A DNA stretch of 64,000 nt from Pleurocapsaceae cyanobacterium CSU_1_1 (GTDB taxonomy: Bacteria > Cyanobacteriota > Cyanobacteriia > Cyanobacteriales > Xenococcaceae), in assembly GCA_012034765.1 (NCBI GenBank), contig JAAUOU010000011.1:1-64000 (forward strand). The letters run 5' to 3'. The notes beneath the pieces were generated by a model that worked only from the letters and a program-made list of their open reading frames with translations, was not told the origin of the DNA and ran no database searches. Below, in pieces: positions 18,278-27,088 of this stretch (within the stretch, counting starts at the first letter, position 1; each line of letters starts with the position of its first letter). Position numbers and translations under genes: made by a program.

Positions 18278-18484
18278 CTCTTAATCATGATTTAGGAACT
18301 AAAGTTGAGCGCTAAGAATTAAAATTAACCAACTTATCAGGTATAACTTCAAAACTTATGGGTTAGCAACTTATTGGTTTTCAACTTGAGGCTCTAAGCC
18401 AAAAAAATAATCAGTGAGTTTCAGGTGATCGGGTAAAATAACAAATAATCAACCATAAAAAACAAATTTTACAGGAGATCTTCA

Positions 18485-18580
18485 ATGGGTGGCGCGATCG
18501 CATTTTTACTAATCATTGGTTTGTATACAGGAATTGCTTCTGGTTTATATTTAGGTTTACGTAAGTTCGATATCATTTAA
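18485..18580 (+). CDS. petL: cytochrome b6f complex subunit PetL
   Basis: The gene is only 31 codons long. The peptide begins MGGAIAFLL, continues as one transmembrane helix with the turn TGIASGLYLGLR, and ends KFDII. The length and the pattern G-[IA]-A-x-G-L-x-[FL]-G-[LI]-R near the C-terminus match cyanobacterial PetL. PetL is a peripheral single-helix subunit that stabilises the b6f dimer in the thylakoid membrane. A strong ribosome site, AGGAG at 18473-18477, lies 7 bases before the ATG. The neighbours are unrelated. Confidence 0.75.
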   Translation: MGGAIAFLLIIGLYTGIASGLYLGLRKFDII

Positions 18581-18602
18581 TTTAACCAGTCTTCTACCGC
18601 TG

Positions 18603-18779
18603 GTAAGTAGGTGGGTCAAATTAATTAGAAGGTGGTTTGGTAGGGAATTAGGGAATTAGGGAATAGAGATAGCTAACTAATTACTCTCAAAATCTATTTT
18701 GTCTTTGGTTTTATACGGTCGGCTTTTGAGAGGGAAGTTTCCAACTCAAAACGCGACCTATTTAATTCCACCTACTTAC
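18603..18779. mobile_element. MITE-like element, copy A
   Basis: This 177-bp element is bounded by a perfect 12-bp inverted repeat: GTAAGTAGGTGG at 18603-18614 and CCACCTACTTAC at 18768-18779. From 18635 on it is nearly identical to 23468-23691. It contains a GGGAATTA tandem pair and a hairpin with GGTCG/CGACC arms and a TTTTGAG/CTCAAAA stem (18717-18758). That palindrome is the same as the one in the tnpB 3' end at 6432. There is no coding capacity. Confidence 0.7.
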
Positions 18780-18790
18780 GTATCTAAAAG

Positions 18791-18818
18791 AGCATCGTTA
18801 GACCTGACGATGCTTTTT
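18791..18818. terminator. bidirectional intrinsic terminator
   Basis: The perfect stem AGCATCGT/ACGATGCT has an 8-base loop and is followed by TTTTT on the plus strand. On the minus strand the same stem is followed by CTTTTAG. It probably ends petL transcription, with copy A of the MITE sitting between gene and terminator. Confidence 0.8.
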
Positions 18819-18978
18819 ATGTGAAGTTTACTCAAGGATTCAGACATAATAGACAGAGCAAAGCTAATCTCACAAAATTGGGGTGAAATTCTTGGGCAGA
18901 GACGGCACAATTAAGAAGCAAAGTTGCTTGCTAATGCTGGGTCATTATCGAATTCAATAAAATTAGAGGTAAGTTAGG

Positions 18979-19752
18979 TTGGACGAATCATATCAAGAAT
19001 ATATTAATCGAGTTGCGCGGTTAACTCTACCGAGTGTTTGTGCCTTGCAGCTTCAGGGTATTCAGCAATCACCTAAATTTGTTGATGGTAAACCCGTATC
19101 ATTTCCAGGCTACAGCGTGATTACTCCTCCCGCAGCGGAGGATGATGTTAACCATAAATTTTATCAGCAGCTAGAAACTCTACAACGACAATTATTTGAT
19201 GGTTTGGGACAAAATTTCTTTATTCCTCTACCAACGACAAGTTTTCATTTCACCCTAGCCGATTTAATTTGGGATGAAAGCTATCGTCAGGTAGTTAAAG
19301 ATAATCCTAATTTTGATCGAGAATTGCAGCAGCAGGTTGCAGCTAGTATGAATGAGTATCAGGCAGAGTTGGATCACCAGCCGATCTCTTGGCAGTTGTG
19401 GGGCGTAATCACCAGACCAAGAGCAATTATGGCTTGTTTAGTGCCAAAAGATCAAAACAGCTATCAATCAGTAATCAAGCTGCGTCGCGCCCTATATCAA
19501 AATGCAGGAATTATTGGCTTGGGTGTTGAGCAACAGTATGACCTAACGGCACATATTACTTTAGGCTATTTTGATCATATTCCCGACAGCTTAAATCGCG
19601 ATCGCCTTTGTATCGTCATGTCACAGATTAATGATCGACTGGTAGAAAGCGAGTTGCCAGAGTTTACTCTTAAACAGGCAGAGTTAAGAAAATTTGAAGA
19701 TATGATTCACTACAACCGTGAGTCAGATTGGGCAGTAGTTAACTTGGGTTAG
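18979..19752 (+). CDS. DUF1868-like 2H phosphoesterase-superfamily protein
   Basis: This 257-residue protein has two HxTx motifs, HFTL (about residue 91) and HITL (about residue 194), the signature of 2H phosphoesterases such as RNA 2',5'-ligase/cyclic phosphodiesterase proteins. The overall layout (YSVITPPAAEDD..., TSFHFTLADLIWD..., LTAHITLGYF) fits DUF1868. It could hydrolyse a cyclic nucleotide phosphate, but the substrate is unknown. The start is TTG 18979: the frame is closed by a TAA 9 bases upstream, no ATG is available, and AGAGGTAAG precedes it. Confidence 0.75.
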   Translation: MDESYQEYINRVARLTLPSVCALQLQGIQQSPKFVDGKPVSFPGYSVITPPAAEDDVNHKFYQQLETLQRQLFDGLGQNFFIPLPTTSFHFTLADLIWDESYRQVVKDNPNFDRELQQQVAASMNEYQAELDHQPISWQLWGVITRPRAIMACLVPKDQNSYQSVIKLRRALYQNAGIIGLGVEQQYDLTAHITLGYFDHIPDSLNRDRLCIVMSQINDRLVESELPEFTLKQAELRKFEDMIHYNRESDWAVVNLG

Positions 19753-19835
19753 TTTAGTTAGTTTAATTGTTCCCGAACAGTCGGGACAAGGTTTTCGTCT
19801 CTTAAATAAGATCATTGAGATCATCACTAAATTAA

Positions 19836-20447
19836 TTGAGTAAACTAAATCATCCAATTGTCGAACAAAGCTTTGCAATTATTGACAGCGAGGTGGGAAA
19901 ACATCAACTTAATCCCCAAGAATATGCTCTTGCTCGCCGAGTAATTCATGCTACGGCAGACTTTGAGTATTTGAATTTGTTACGCTTTAGCTCTGGAGCG
20001 ATCGCTGCTGGGATTCGCCATCTGCAACAGGGAATACCAATTGTCACGGATGTAACCATGGTTAAGCAGGGCATCGCCAGCCTTGTCAATAAAACATTTA
20101 ATAACCCCATTATCAGTGCAGTTGAACAAGCAAAAAGAGCCGAAGCTGGCAAAACTCGAACCGAGACAGGTATGCTGCGGTGTTGTTCTAAATATCCCCA
20201 GGCTATTTATCTAATTGGCAATGCGCCGACAGCATTATTAGCTTTATGCCAAGAGATAACTGATTCTACAATCAAGCCAGCACTAGTTATTGGTGTCCCT
20301 GTGGGCTTTGTTGCTGTGATTGAAGCTAAACAAGCCTTAATTGAGCAAGATGTTCCATACATTACAATCGAGGGGAGAAAAGGTGGTTCTCCCGCAGCCG
20401 CTGCAATGCTCAATGCCCTGCTAATTTTGGCAGCAGAAATGCAATAA
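19836..20447 (+). CDS. cobH: precorrin-8X methylmutase
   Basis: CobH/CbiC moves a methyl group on precorrin-8X to form hydrogenobyrinate (or the cobalt analogue) in cobalamin synthesis. The 203-residue length, the opening HPIVEQSFAIIDSEVG, the catalytic-region ARRVIHATADFEY and the end motif GRKGGSPAAAAMLNALL are all family features. The start is a TTG immediately after an in-frame TAA, so no earlier start is possible. Another cobalamin gene, cbiX, lies 3.3 kb away on the other strand. Confidence 0.93.
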   Translation: MSKLNHPIVEQSFAIIDSEVGKHQLNPQEYALARRVIHATADFEYLNLLRFSSGAIAAGIRHLQQGIPIVTDVTMVKQGIASLVNKTFNNPIISAVEQAKRAEAGKTRTETGMLRCCSKYPQAIYLIGNAPTALLALCQEITDSTIKPALVIGVPVGFVAVIEAKQALIEQDVPYITIEGRKGGSPAAAAMLNALLILAAEMQ

Positions 20448-20472
20448 GCTGTAGTGACTTAAGTACGTTCTT

Positions 20473-20506
20473 ATTCAAATGATATAATTAAAACATTCAT
20501 TTGAAT
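20473..20506. promoter_or_regulatory. operator and promoter of the RES/Xre toxin-antitoxin pair
   Basis: A perfect 10-bp inverted repeat (ATTCAAATGA at 20473-20482 and TCATTTGAAT at 20497-20506) encloses a consensus -10 box TATAAT at 20483-20488, 30 bases before the antitoxin start. The layout suggests autorepression by the antitoxin or the toxin-antitoxin complex. This is inference from position and symmetry. Confidence 0.65.
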
Positions 20507-20515
20507 GAATAACTA

Positions 20516-20947
20516 ATGATTAATTCGGCTGGCACTGCTGCGATATTGGGTGGCAAAACTATTTTAGGAGTTGAGATCGAAAACGACTCTAGTTTAGAAA
20601 AGATAGTAGATCGGGGATTACCCTATCAAACTCTGGAGATGTTAATCGGGCAAATCTTTCCCAGCGATCGCAGTAAATATTACGATGTTATTCCCGCCTC
20701 AAATTGGCATCGTCGCAAAAAAACTGGATATTTGAACAGGGAAGAGAGCCAGAAAATCGAAAGAATTGCGAGAATCTTTGCTTACGCAATTGAAATATGG
20801 GGAAAAGAAACTAAAGCACGCTATTTTATGCAAAAACCTCATCCTATGCTTGAGGATCGCAGCCCTTTTCAAGCTAGTCTTACTGAATTGGGAGCAAAAC
20901 GAGTAGAAGACATACTGAACAGAATTAGATTTGGTATTGCTGCATGA
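20516..20947 (+). CDS. Xre/MbcA/ParS-type antitoxin
   Basis: This 143-residue protein has an N-terminal region of about 50 residues, an HTH-like segment (ASNWHRRKKTGYLNREESQKIER), and a C-terminal toxin-binding domain ending in ELGAKRVEDILNRIRFGIAA, the DUF2384 (MbcA/ParS) signature. It should neutralise the RES toxin whose gene overlaps it by 4 bp (ATGA), and probably represses the operon through the inverted repeat upstream. Confidence 0.88.
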   Translation: MINSAGTAAILGGKTILGVEIENDSSLEKIVDRGLPYQTLEMLIGQIFPSDRSKYYDVIPASNWHRRKKTGYLNREESQKIERIARIFAYAIEIWGKETKARYFMQKPHPMLEDRSPFQASLTELGAKRVEDILNRIRFGIAA

Positions 20948-21420
20948 GTGCATCTTTACTGAATTATGTTGTTAAAGCTTACCGCATTGGAGAACATAGT
21001 AACCGTTACCCTATTTTTGATGATACGGGGTCAATCATCGTTCCTGGGCGCTGGAATCATAAATATCCTGTAATTTATACTGCCGAGAACTATTCACTAG
21101 CAATGTTAGAAAAATTAGTTCATTGTAATACAGGGGATATACCCGAACATCAGCAATGGATTGAAATTACCGTTCCCTCAGGAATCAGCTACGAAACTGT
21201 AACGCCCTATAGTTTACAACAGTGGCACAATCCCCCAAAAAGCCGTCAATTTGGCGATAAATGGTTAAAGTCATCTCGTTCTTGCCTTCTTTTTGTTCCC
21301 AGCATCATCGCCCCAATTGAGAGCAACATTTTAATTAATAAATCTCATCCAGATTTTTCGCAAATAACTGTTAGTATTAATCGCCCTGTAATTTGGGATC
21401 GGCGATTATTTTTGGCTTAG
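20944..21420 (+). CDS. RES-domain toxin (NAD+-degrading family)
   Basis: This 158-residue protein is of the RES family, named after its conserved Arg, Glu and Ser. Visible are AYRIGEHSNRYPIFDD, GRWNHKYPVIYTAENYSLAMLEKLVH and the C-terminal Asn-rich INKSHPDFSQI, all typical. Characterised members deplete NAD+ and stop growth. Its ATG overlaps the antitoxin stop, so the pair is translationally coupled. No active-site residue is obviously missing. Confidence 0.88.
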   Translation: MSASLLNYVVKAYRIGEHSNRYPIFDDTGSIIVPGRWNHKYPVIYTAENYSLAMLEKLVHCNTGDIPEHQQWIEITVPSGISYETVTPYSLQQWHNPPKSRQFGDKWLKSSRSCLLFVPSIIAPIESNILINKSHPDFSQITVSINRPVIWDRRLFLA

Positions 21421-23374
21421 AAATAAATCAACAGATTTAAGCCAGGAATGGTACGAGAAAGCGTCCATAGTAGCAACACAATATATAAAACTCCTAAACA
21501 CCATTGATACCAAACTAAAGCAGCAACCAACCCTGGTAAATGCCGATCCCGCAGGCGAATATCGTTAAATCCTAGCTTGAAAATATTATTTAAACTAAAG
21601 TCATAATAATTGAGCCAATTCCAGCGTGTCTCCCAAATAATCGGCATAAAGCGATCGCGATAGAAAGGAAACCTGGGCATAATTGGTAAGCGTCCAATTA
21701 ATAGTCTAAATTCCCTAAACTCACCATTTTCGACAAAGTAGGAAGTATCTAATAGTTTGTGATATCTACCACGCTGATAAATTAAGCTAGTAATAATCAT
21801 GGGAATTGGCAGTAAAATAATCGCGATCGCCATTAAAGTTAGCCAGGGTCGATCTGTTGTCACTAAAATATTGATAATACTGAATAAATTAGCCACACTA
21901 CAGCTAAAGATCATCATCATTATTTCAGCGCGATCGGGAATTACAGGCTGAGAAATATGAGGACGATAGCGATCGATCAGCCAAAACAACAGACTAAATA
22001 AGGCAATTGTAATAATGCCCAGACTAAACAGCAAATTGATATCTGTGCCATAGTTTCCTAACAGCAATAATAAATTTAAACTCAACCATTGGGGAATCAA
22101 ACTTATCCAACCCCAAGTAAATATTTTACGCCAAGAAACTTTAGTTAAGCGATCGCTTATTGTTTTAGCTTTTAATTGTTTCTCTTTATATTCAAGATAG
22201 TTAGCATCAGTAATTTGTTCAAGACTACGGAAATTGCGAATCAAATTGCGAAAAACAGTTTCGTTTCCCTGTGAGCGATTAACGCTAAGATAATTACCAA
22301 TTATTCCTGACTGACCAATAATCTGAGCTTCAATACTATCAAAAGCTAATCCCGAAACATTAATACTAGCTTGAGGCGTAAAAAAGCATTACTAAAGTCG
22401 AGCCGATTAAATAAATGAGCATCTTGTAAGTTAATTAGAGAGTTAAGATAAATATCTCTAAAAGTAATAGTCTCGTCAAAACTACTATTGATTAATAGGA
22501 GCGGATTAAGAAATTTACTTTTAGTAAAAATTAGGCGATCGCGAAATCTAGTTTGACTAAAATCAACTGTTTCAATAAAGGTACTACGAGTAAAGTCTGC
22601 TAACTGTGTAAACAGAGCTTGCTTAAATTCCGTTGATGCCTCAAACTGACTCTTACTAAAGTCAACAATTCCTGTGAACTTTGCTGAATTAAACTTTGCC
22701 TGCGAGAAAATATGGCTTTTAATAAAAGTTAGATTTTGCTTAAAAGTTGCCTTGTTGAAATTAATGTCCTTAACAAAAATGCTTTGATCAAAATTTACAA
22801 ATTCCTGAAAATCACTACTATTAGCTACTATCGACTGAAGATATAAGCTATTAGAACCATCAATATTTCCCGTAACTATTGTGTTCTCTAAATATACACT
22901 ACCCCGAAATATATTTACGCGAGGTATTTCTTGAACAGCATTAATTTTAATCGGATAAAACTGCTGAATCTTTTCTTGTTCCAAAGTTGTAAATAATGAA
23001 GACAATGCGCCTTCACCAACCGAACTAACAATTCCCAACTGTTTAAGTAAAAAATCTCCCTGAACGATTGAGTTACTTAAATCCAGATTAACTGGATTGC
23101 TAGTACGACTGATTGTATTGTTTATCTCTTGATAAAAATACTGGCTAAATTGACTATTAGTATCAGCCAAATCGATGACCAGGTTACTTAAATCAATTGT
23201 CTCCCTACCATCTTGTCGAGTTAAATTTTTAGTTTTTTCTTGCAGTATTTCTTTAGTTAAATAGCTGCGAGCGATCGTTTGAGCATTTACCTGCAATGGT
23301 ACAGCTATCAAAACTAGCAAACAGAAAATCAAACATAAAGTTATCAAAGCTTTTGCTACAGCCGACATAAACAA
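21417..23374 (-). pseudogene. pentapeptide-like membrane protein split by a frameshift
   Basis: There are two frames (22346-23374 and 21417-22244). They join into one gene if a single T is added to the run of six (A6 at 22380-22385 on the plus strand). The joined sequence then reads FFTPQASINVSGLAFDSIEAQ and continues into the second frame. The N-terminal part has a signal-like helix, and then many imperfect five-residue turns of the form A(N/D)F(x)(x)(A/S), for example IVDFSKSQF, KFNSAKF and VDFSQTRF. The C-terminal part has about six transmembrane segments. The function is unknown. The homopolymer indel may be a sequencing error. Confidence 0.75.
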
Positions 23375-23467
23375 TCAGAGTGTGTTTGGAAAGTAAACAT
23401 TAAACTGTAGAAAATTGAGTAATAAGTATTAAAAACTTATCTCCTCCACACAGCAAGCTTCTCTCAC

Positions 23468-23691
23468 GTTTGGTAGGGAGTTTGGGAAATAGGGAAATAG
23501 GGAAATAGGGAAATAGGGAAATAGGGAAATAGGGAAATAGGGAAATAGGGAAATAGGGAAATAGGGAAATAGGGAATAGAGATAGCTAAATAATTGCCCT
23601 CAAAATCTATTTTGTTTTTGGTTTTATACGGTCGGCTTTTGAGAGGGAAGTTTCCCGCTCAAAACGCGACCTATTTAATTCCACCTACCTA
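23468..23691. mobile_element. MITE-like element, copy B, with expanded octamer array
   Basis: It matches copy A (18635-18779) closely, sharing GAGATAGCTAA, ATTTTGT, TTTATACGGTCGG and the hairpin at 23630-23671. Its right end is CCACCTACCTAC. The left terminal repeat is not visible, so this copy may be truncated. Where copy A has two GGGAATTA units, this copy has about eleven GGGAAATA units. Confidence 0.7.
23484..23571. repeat. octamer tandem array (GGGAAATA, about 11 copies)
   Basis: The array is exact with period 8 and is followed by one degenerate unit. There are no spacers, so it is not a CRISPR. It is likely to vary in copy number between strains. Confidence 0.95.
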
Positions 23692-23717
23692 CATACAATT
23701 TCAGTTTGCAACCAAAA

Positions 23718-24728
23718 TTATGGTGTTTGCCAAATACGTTGATGGTAATCTTCTAACTTGGCATAGGGATCGTTGCTACCATGATGGTGTTCGTGTCCGT
23801 GTCCATGTCCATGTCCGTGTCCATGTCCGTGTCCGTGTCCATGTCCGTGTCCGTGTATATCGGCGGCTGCAAGACGAAACTTACACATTTCGCAGTTCAT
23901 GGCTACTTGACCCAACTGTGCCTCTATCTCTCTGGCGCGAAATACCTCAAGCAATTGAGTAGCTATACCCATCTCTGGTAAACAAGCAAAATCAACTTCG
24001 GGATGTTGTTCTTCTTGTTGAGCAGTAAGATCAAATATCTTCTCCATTAATGTGCCAGTAAACAAAAAATAGGGCAGGACAATGACCCGTTTTGCCTGAT
24101 GCAGGTATGCTCGACGAAAACCCTCTTCTAGACGAGGATGAGTAATGCCAATAAAGCAAGTTTCTACTGTTTTGTACCCACTACCTTCCCACATAATTCG
24201 GGCTAGTTTGCAGACATCTCCATTGGCATCAGGATCGCTAGAACCTCTACCAACAAATAGCAAGACTGTATCTTGACGGGAAATATTACGAGGATTATGT
24301 TGAGGCTGATCTAATTCCTGTAGACGATCGCGCCAGAGTTCAATAATTTTTGGCGTGATGCCAAAGTGACGACCATAGCTGAAGTTAATCTGAGGATAGG
24401 GCGATCGCGCACTATCTAGTGCGTTGGTTACATCAAACTTATTATGTCTGGCAGCAAACAATAAAATTGGCAGTGCTGTAATGTCTGTATAGCCTTGTTG
24501 GACACATGCTTCAACACCCTCTTTAATCGTCGGTTCAGTCAATTCTAAAAAACAGGGAATTACAGGGCGGGAAGTGTCTAATTTTTGATAAATTTCCACA
24601 AAATCAATGAAAGTTTGTCTGCCGTGATCGTTTCTTGTCCCATGACCAATCGCCAGTAAAGGTCGTTGATAGGGTAAGGACGGTAATTGTAGAGAATTAA
24701 AATTGTCTTGAACTAAAGCGTTGACCAT
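23718..24728 (-). CDS. cbiX: sirohydrochlorin cobaltochelatase with His-rich tail
   Basis: CbiX inserts Co2+ into sirohydrochlorin early in anaerobic-type cobalamin synthesis. This 336-residue version is the two-domain form. The first half has [15 protein letters not shown], the second half [16 protein letters not shown], and each is a chelatase-like fold. About residues 293-318 are an almost pure His-Gly run (about ten HG pairs, then HEHHHG) that should bind cobalt or nickel. A CxxC (NCEMC) precedes it. A cobalamin riboswitch lies directly upstream, so the gene should be switched off when B12 is plentiful. Confidence 0.93.
   Translation of the reverse strand: MVNALVQDNFNSLQLPSLPYQRPLLAIGHGTRNDHGRQTFIDFVEIYQKLDTSRPVIPCFLELTEPTIKEGVEACVQQGYTDITALPILLFAARHNKFDVTNALDSARSPYPQINFSYGRHFGITPKIIELWRDRLQELDQPQHNPRNISRQDTVLLFVGRGSSDPDANGDVCKLARIMWEGSGYKTVETCFIGITHPRLEEGFRRAYLHQAKRVIVLPYFLFTGTLMEKIFDLTAQQEEQHPEVDFACLPEMGIATQLLEVFRAREIEAQLGQVAMNCEMCKFRLAAADIHGHGHGHGHGHGHGHGHGHGHEHHHGSNDPYAKLEDYHQRIWQTP
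23787..23857. repeat. hexamer array coding for the CbiX His-Gly tail
   Basis: Repeats of GTGTCC, GTCCAT and close variants encode the HG pairs. The unit length of six keeps the frame, so the tail length can change without breaking the gene. Confidence 0.85.
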
Positions 24729-24760
24729 GATTATCTGTACCTCGCAGAATTAATTTAGTG

Positions 24761-24872
24761 AACTATGGTGATCGGTGGGCATCCTGACTGAGAGATAACT
24801 TGCGCTATCTCATCACAGTTGCGGGACAGCGTTGGACTCACACCAAACTTTCCCCATTATTTCTAAATAGTT
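24761..24872 (-). promoter_or_regulatory. cobalamin riboswitch
   Basis: Read on the minus strand, the element contains GGGAAAGTTTGGTG, the conserved core CTGTCCCGCAACTGTGA, and the B12 box AGTCAGGATGCC, all in the right order. Closing stem AACTAT/ATAGTT (plus-strand 24867-24872 and 24761-24766) frames it. It ends about 30 bases before the cbiX start, with no room for a separate terminator, so control of translation start is likely. Confidence 0.93.
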
Positions 24873-25139
24873 AATTTAGAACCGAATTATAGCTATGCTC
24901 GTAATGTTAGCCGATCTTCAGCTTACTTCTACCAAAAACTTAGCTTTAATTTAGATAACCAAAGAATTTAACCATTTTGGGCTACGGAATCAAAAAATTT
25001 GCTTATTTTTAATTGGTTAAAATTAATTCTTTTGACAGACACTTGATTTTGATTATTCAGGCATAATTAGCTAAGAATATCTCTAACTACTTTGTTAAGT
25101 AGCTTTGATTTTAATCGTTTAATATTTTACTTTAAGCTT
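24873..25139. other. divergent intergenic region
   Basis: AT-rich DNA between the cbiX riboswitch (minus) and the lipid kinase gene (plus), presumably holding both promoters. Nothing else is recognised. Confidence 0.4.
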
Positions 25140-26186
25140 ATGAATCGTTCAGCCTGTTTAATCTTCAATCCTGTTGCTGGACAAGGCGACTCAGAACAAG
25201 AGTTAGCCACGATCAAACGTATTTTAGATCCAGCATTTGATCTCGATATTCAATACACTACCCCAGAAATTAGCGCGGGAGAATTAGCCTTGAAAGCGAT
25301 CGAGAACAATGCCGAGATAATTATTGCCTCTGGGGGAGATGGGACGGTTTCAGCCGTAGCTGAAGCTTTAATTAATAGCAATATTCCCTTGGGTGCGATC
25401 GCCAGAGGCACAGCCAATGCTTTTGCCAATGCTTTGGGTATTCCCGACACTATTGAAGCAGCATGTAAGGTAATTGTTGATGGTGCAACTAAAAAGGTAG
25501 ATGCAGCAATCTGTAATGATAAGCCGATGATTTTATTGGCAGGAGTGGGTTTTGAAGCCGAAACCGTAGAAGATGCCGATCGCGAAGCGAAAGATCGCTT
25601 AGGGATGCTAGCCTATGTTTTGTCTGGATTAAAACAGCTTAGGGAATTTGAGAAGTTTACCACCACAATTGAAACCGATGATAAAATCATCGAAGTCGAA
25701 GCTAACGCCGTGACAGTTGCTAATGCTGCGCCATCTACTTCAGTCTTGGCTCAAGGCACAGCAGGAGTAGTTTATGATGATGGATTATTGGATGTTACCA
25801 TTATCGCTGCCCAAACTAGAGCAGGAGCGATCGCCATTTCTTATCATCTGCTTCAAACTGCCAGTAATAACGAAGCAGCCGAACGAGACGATGTTGGCTA
25901 TTTACGTACTAAGTGGGTCAAAGTTACTACCAATCCACCACAAAAAGTAGTTTTAGATGGAGAATTGATTGGTTCAACTCCCATAGAAGTTAAGTGTATT
26001 CCTCAAGGCTTAACTGTATTTACTCCTATTGATCAGGTACTACAAGTACAAGAAAGACTCGATCATTTGCCTGGAATTAAAATTACTGCTAAAAATTCTG
26101 CTGAAGAAAAACCACAGTCGTTCATAACCATGATCAAGGATGGAGTTACAATAGACGGCGAAGAGTTTATTGATGGCAAAGATTAA
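25140..26186 (+). CDS. diacylglycerol kinase-family lipid kinase (YegS/BmrU-like)
   Basis: This 348-residue protein opens with CLIFNPVAGQGDSEQELATI and has the catalytic loop IIASGGDGTVSAVAEAL (about residues 63-79) and the second nucleotide-site motif GAIARGTANAFANALG. ATG 25140 is chosen over an upstream in-frame start at 25092, since the family begins only a few residues before the FNP motif. The enzyme should phosphorylate a membrane lipid with ATP. The lipid is not known. It ends convergent with the prepilin peptidase gene, 32 bp apart. Confidence 0.9.
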   Translation: MNRSACLIFNPVAGQGDSEQELATIKRILDPAFDLDIQYTTPEISAGELALKAIENNAEIIIASGGDGTVSAVAEALINSNIPLGAIARGTANAFANALGIPDTIEAACKVIVDGATKKVDAAICNDKPMILLAGVGFEAETVEDADREAKDRLGMLAYVLSGLKQLREFEKFTTTIETDDKIIEVEANAVTVANAAPSTSVLAQGTAGVVYDDGLLDVTIIAAQTRAGAIAISYHLLQTASNNEAAERDDVGYLRTKWVKVTTNPPQKVVLDGELIGSTPIEVKCIPQGLTVFTPIDQVLQVQERLDHLPGIKITAKNSAEEKPQSFITMIKDGVTIDGEEFIDGKD

Positions 26187-26218
26187 CAACAAACACGTAA
26201 CTAGATTCTAAATTGAAG

Positions 26219-27034
26219 CTAAAAACGCCAAAAATTTCTGAGATAGGCATCAATTAGAACATCACCAAAAAACAAGCTTAAAACCCCACCTAATGCCAAA
26301 AAAGGACCAAAAGGCATAGGCTGTTTTCTGCCGATAATTCTCAAAGCGATCGCGCCACCGCCGACAATTGAACCCACCCCACAGGCAATAAAGCTAGACA
26401 GTAAAACATATTTCCAGCCTATCCACGCACCAATAGTTGCCATTAATTTACCGTCTGCATCACCCATTGCCTGCTGTCCCATCATTATTAAACCGATTAG
26501 GGCAATAATTTCTAGCAACCAGATGCCTGAAACTGCACCACCAATACCAAACATCAAACCATTGGCGACACCTTGCACTTGACTTGCTTCCCAGCCGATA
26601 ACCACCTGAAAAACTAACCCCAAGACTAAGCCTGATTTAGTTAGAGAAGAGGGTAAAGTCATGGTATCCAAATCGATCAGTGACAATGACAATAACCAGG
26701 ACAAAAAAAGACAGTAGCCAACAGTTTCTAGACTGTAGCCAAAACGCCAAAAAACCGCCATGAAGATCAAACCCGTGACTGCTTCGACAATTGGATAACG
26801 ACTGGAAATTTTAGTTTTGCACCAACGGCAACAACCCCGAAGCCATAACCAGCCAAGCACAGGAACATTTTCTGTAACTCCTAATGGATGCAGACATTGA
26901 GGACAACGAGACGGGGGATAAATTAAAGATAATTTTGCGGGAATACGATATATAACTACGTTGAGGAAACTACCAATACACACGCCAAAGGTCAAAGCTG
27001 TGGCGTATCCCATTGCCATAACCAGTGTTTCCAT
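26219..27034 (-). CDS. pilD: type IV prepilin peptidase / N-methyltransferase
   Basis: This 271-residue polytopic membrane enzyme cleaves the leader of type IV prepilins and methylates the new N-terminus. The N-terminal domain has two CxxC pairs (CPQC and CRWC, about residues 44-71), which bind zinc for the methylase part. The catalytic aspartates lie in LIDLDTMTLP and GDADGK. The A24 aspartic protease core spans about residues 100-260 with seven or so helices. No pilin gene is adjacent. Confidence 0.93.
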   Translation of the reverse strand: METLVMAMGYATALTFGVCIGSFLNVVIYRIPAKLSLIYPPSRCPQCLHPLGVTENVPVLGWLWLRGCCRWCKTKISSRYPIVEAVTGLIFMAVFWRFGYSLETVGYCLFLSWLLSLSLIDLDTMTLPSSLTKSGLVLGLVFQVVIGWEASQVQGVANGLMFGIGGAVSGIWLLEIIALIGLIMMGQQAMGDADGKLMATIGAWIGWKYVLLSSFIACGVGSIVGGGAIALRIIGRKQPMPFGPFLALGGVLSLFFGDVLIDAYLRNFWRF

Positions 27035-27088
27035 AATTTAATTTGCAGTTTAAATAAACAAAAATATTAGCAATAATTCAAGTTGTTT

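Larger units (their letters stand above)
18581..18978. other. intergenic stretch after petL
   Basis: It holds a MITE-like element (18603-18779) and a strong bidirectional terminator (18791-18818). The remainder leads into the DUF1868-like gene, which has an AGAGGTAAG ribosome site. Confidence 0.7.
23375..23717. other. intergenic stretch between the pentapeptide-like gene and cbiX
   Basis: It is filled mainly by repeat copy B (23468-23691), including an octamer array. No gene is seen. Confidence 0.7.

Noticed and set aside
19127-19146. CCTCC/GGAGG palindrome in the DUF1868-like gene as another inserted repeat
   Set aside because: It is short, and the encoded residues (TPPAAEDD) fit the family pattern, so there is no sign of insertion.
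23484-23571. Possible CRISPR array
   Set aside because: The units are 8 bp and directly adjacent with no spacers, and no cas genes are present.
23594-23962. Plus-strand frame with Val-His/Arg repeats
   Set aside because: It is the antisense reading of the His-Gly hexamer array of cbiX.
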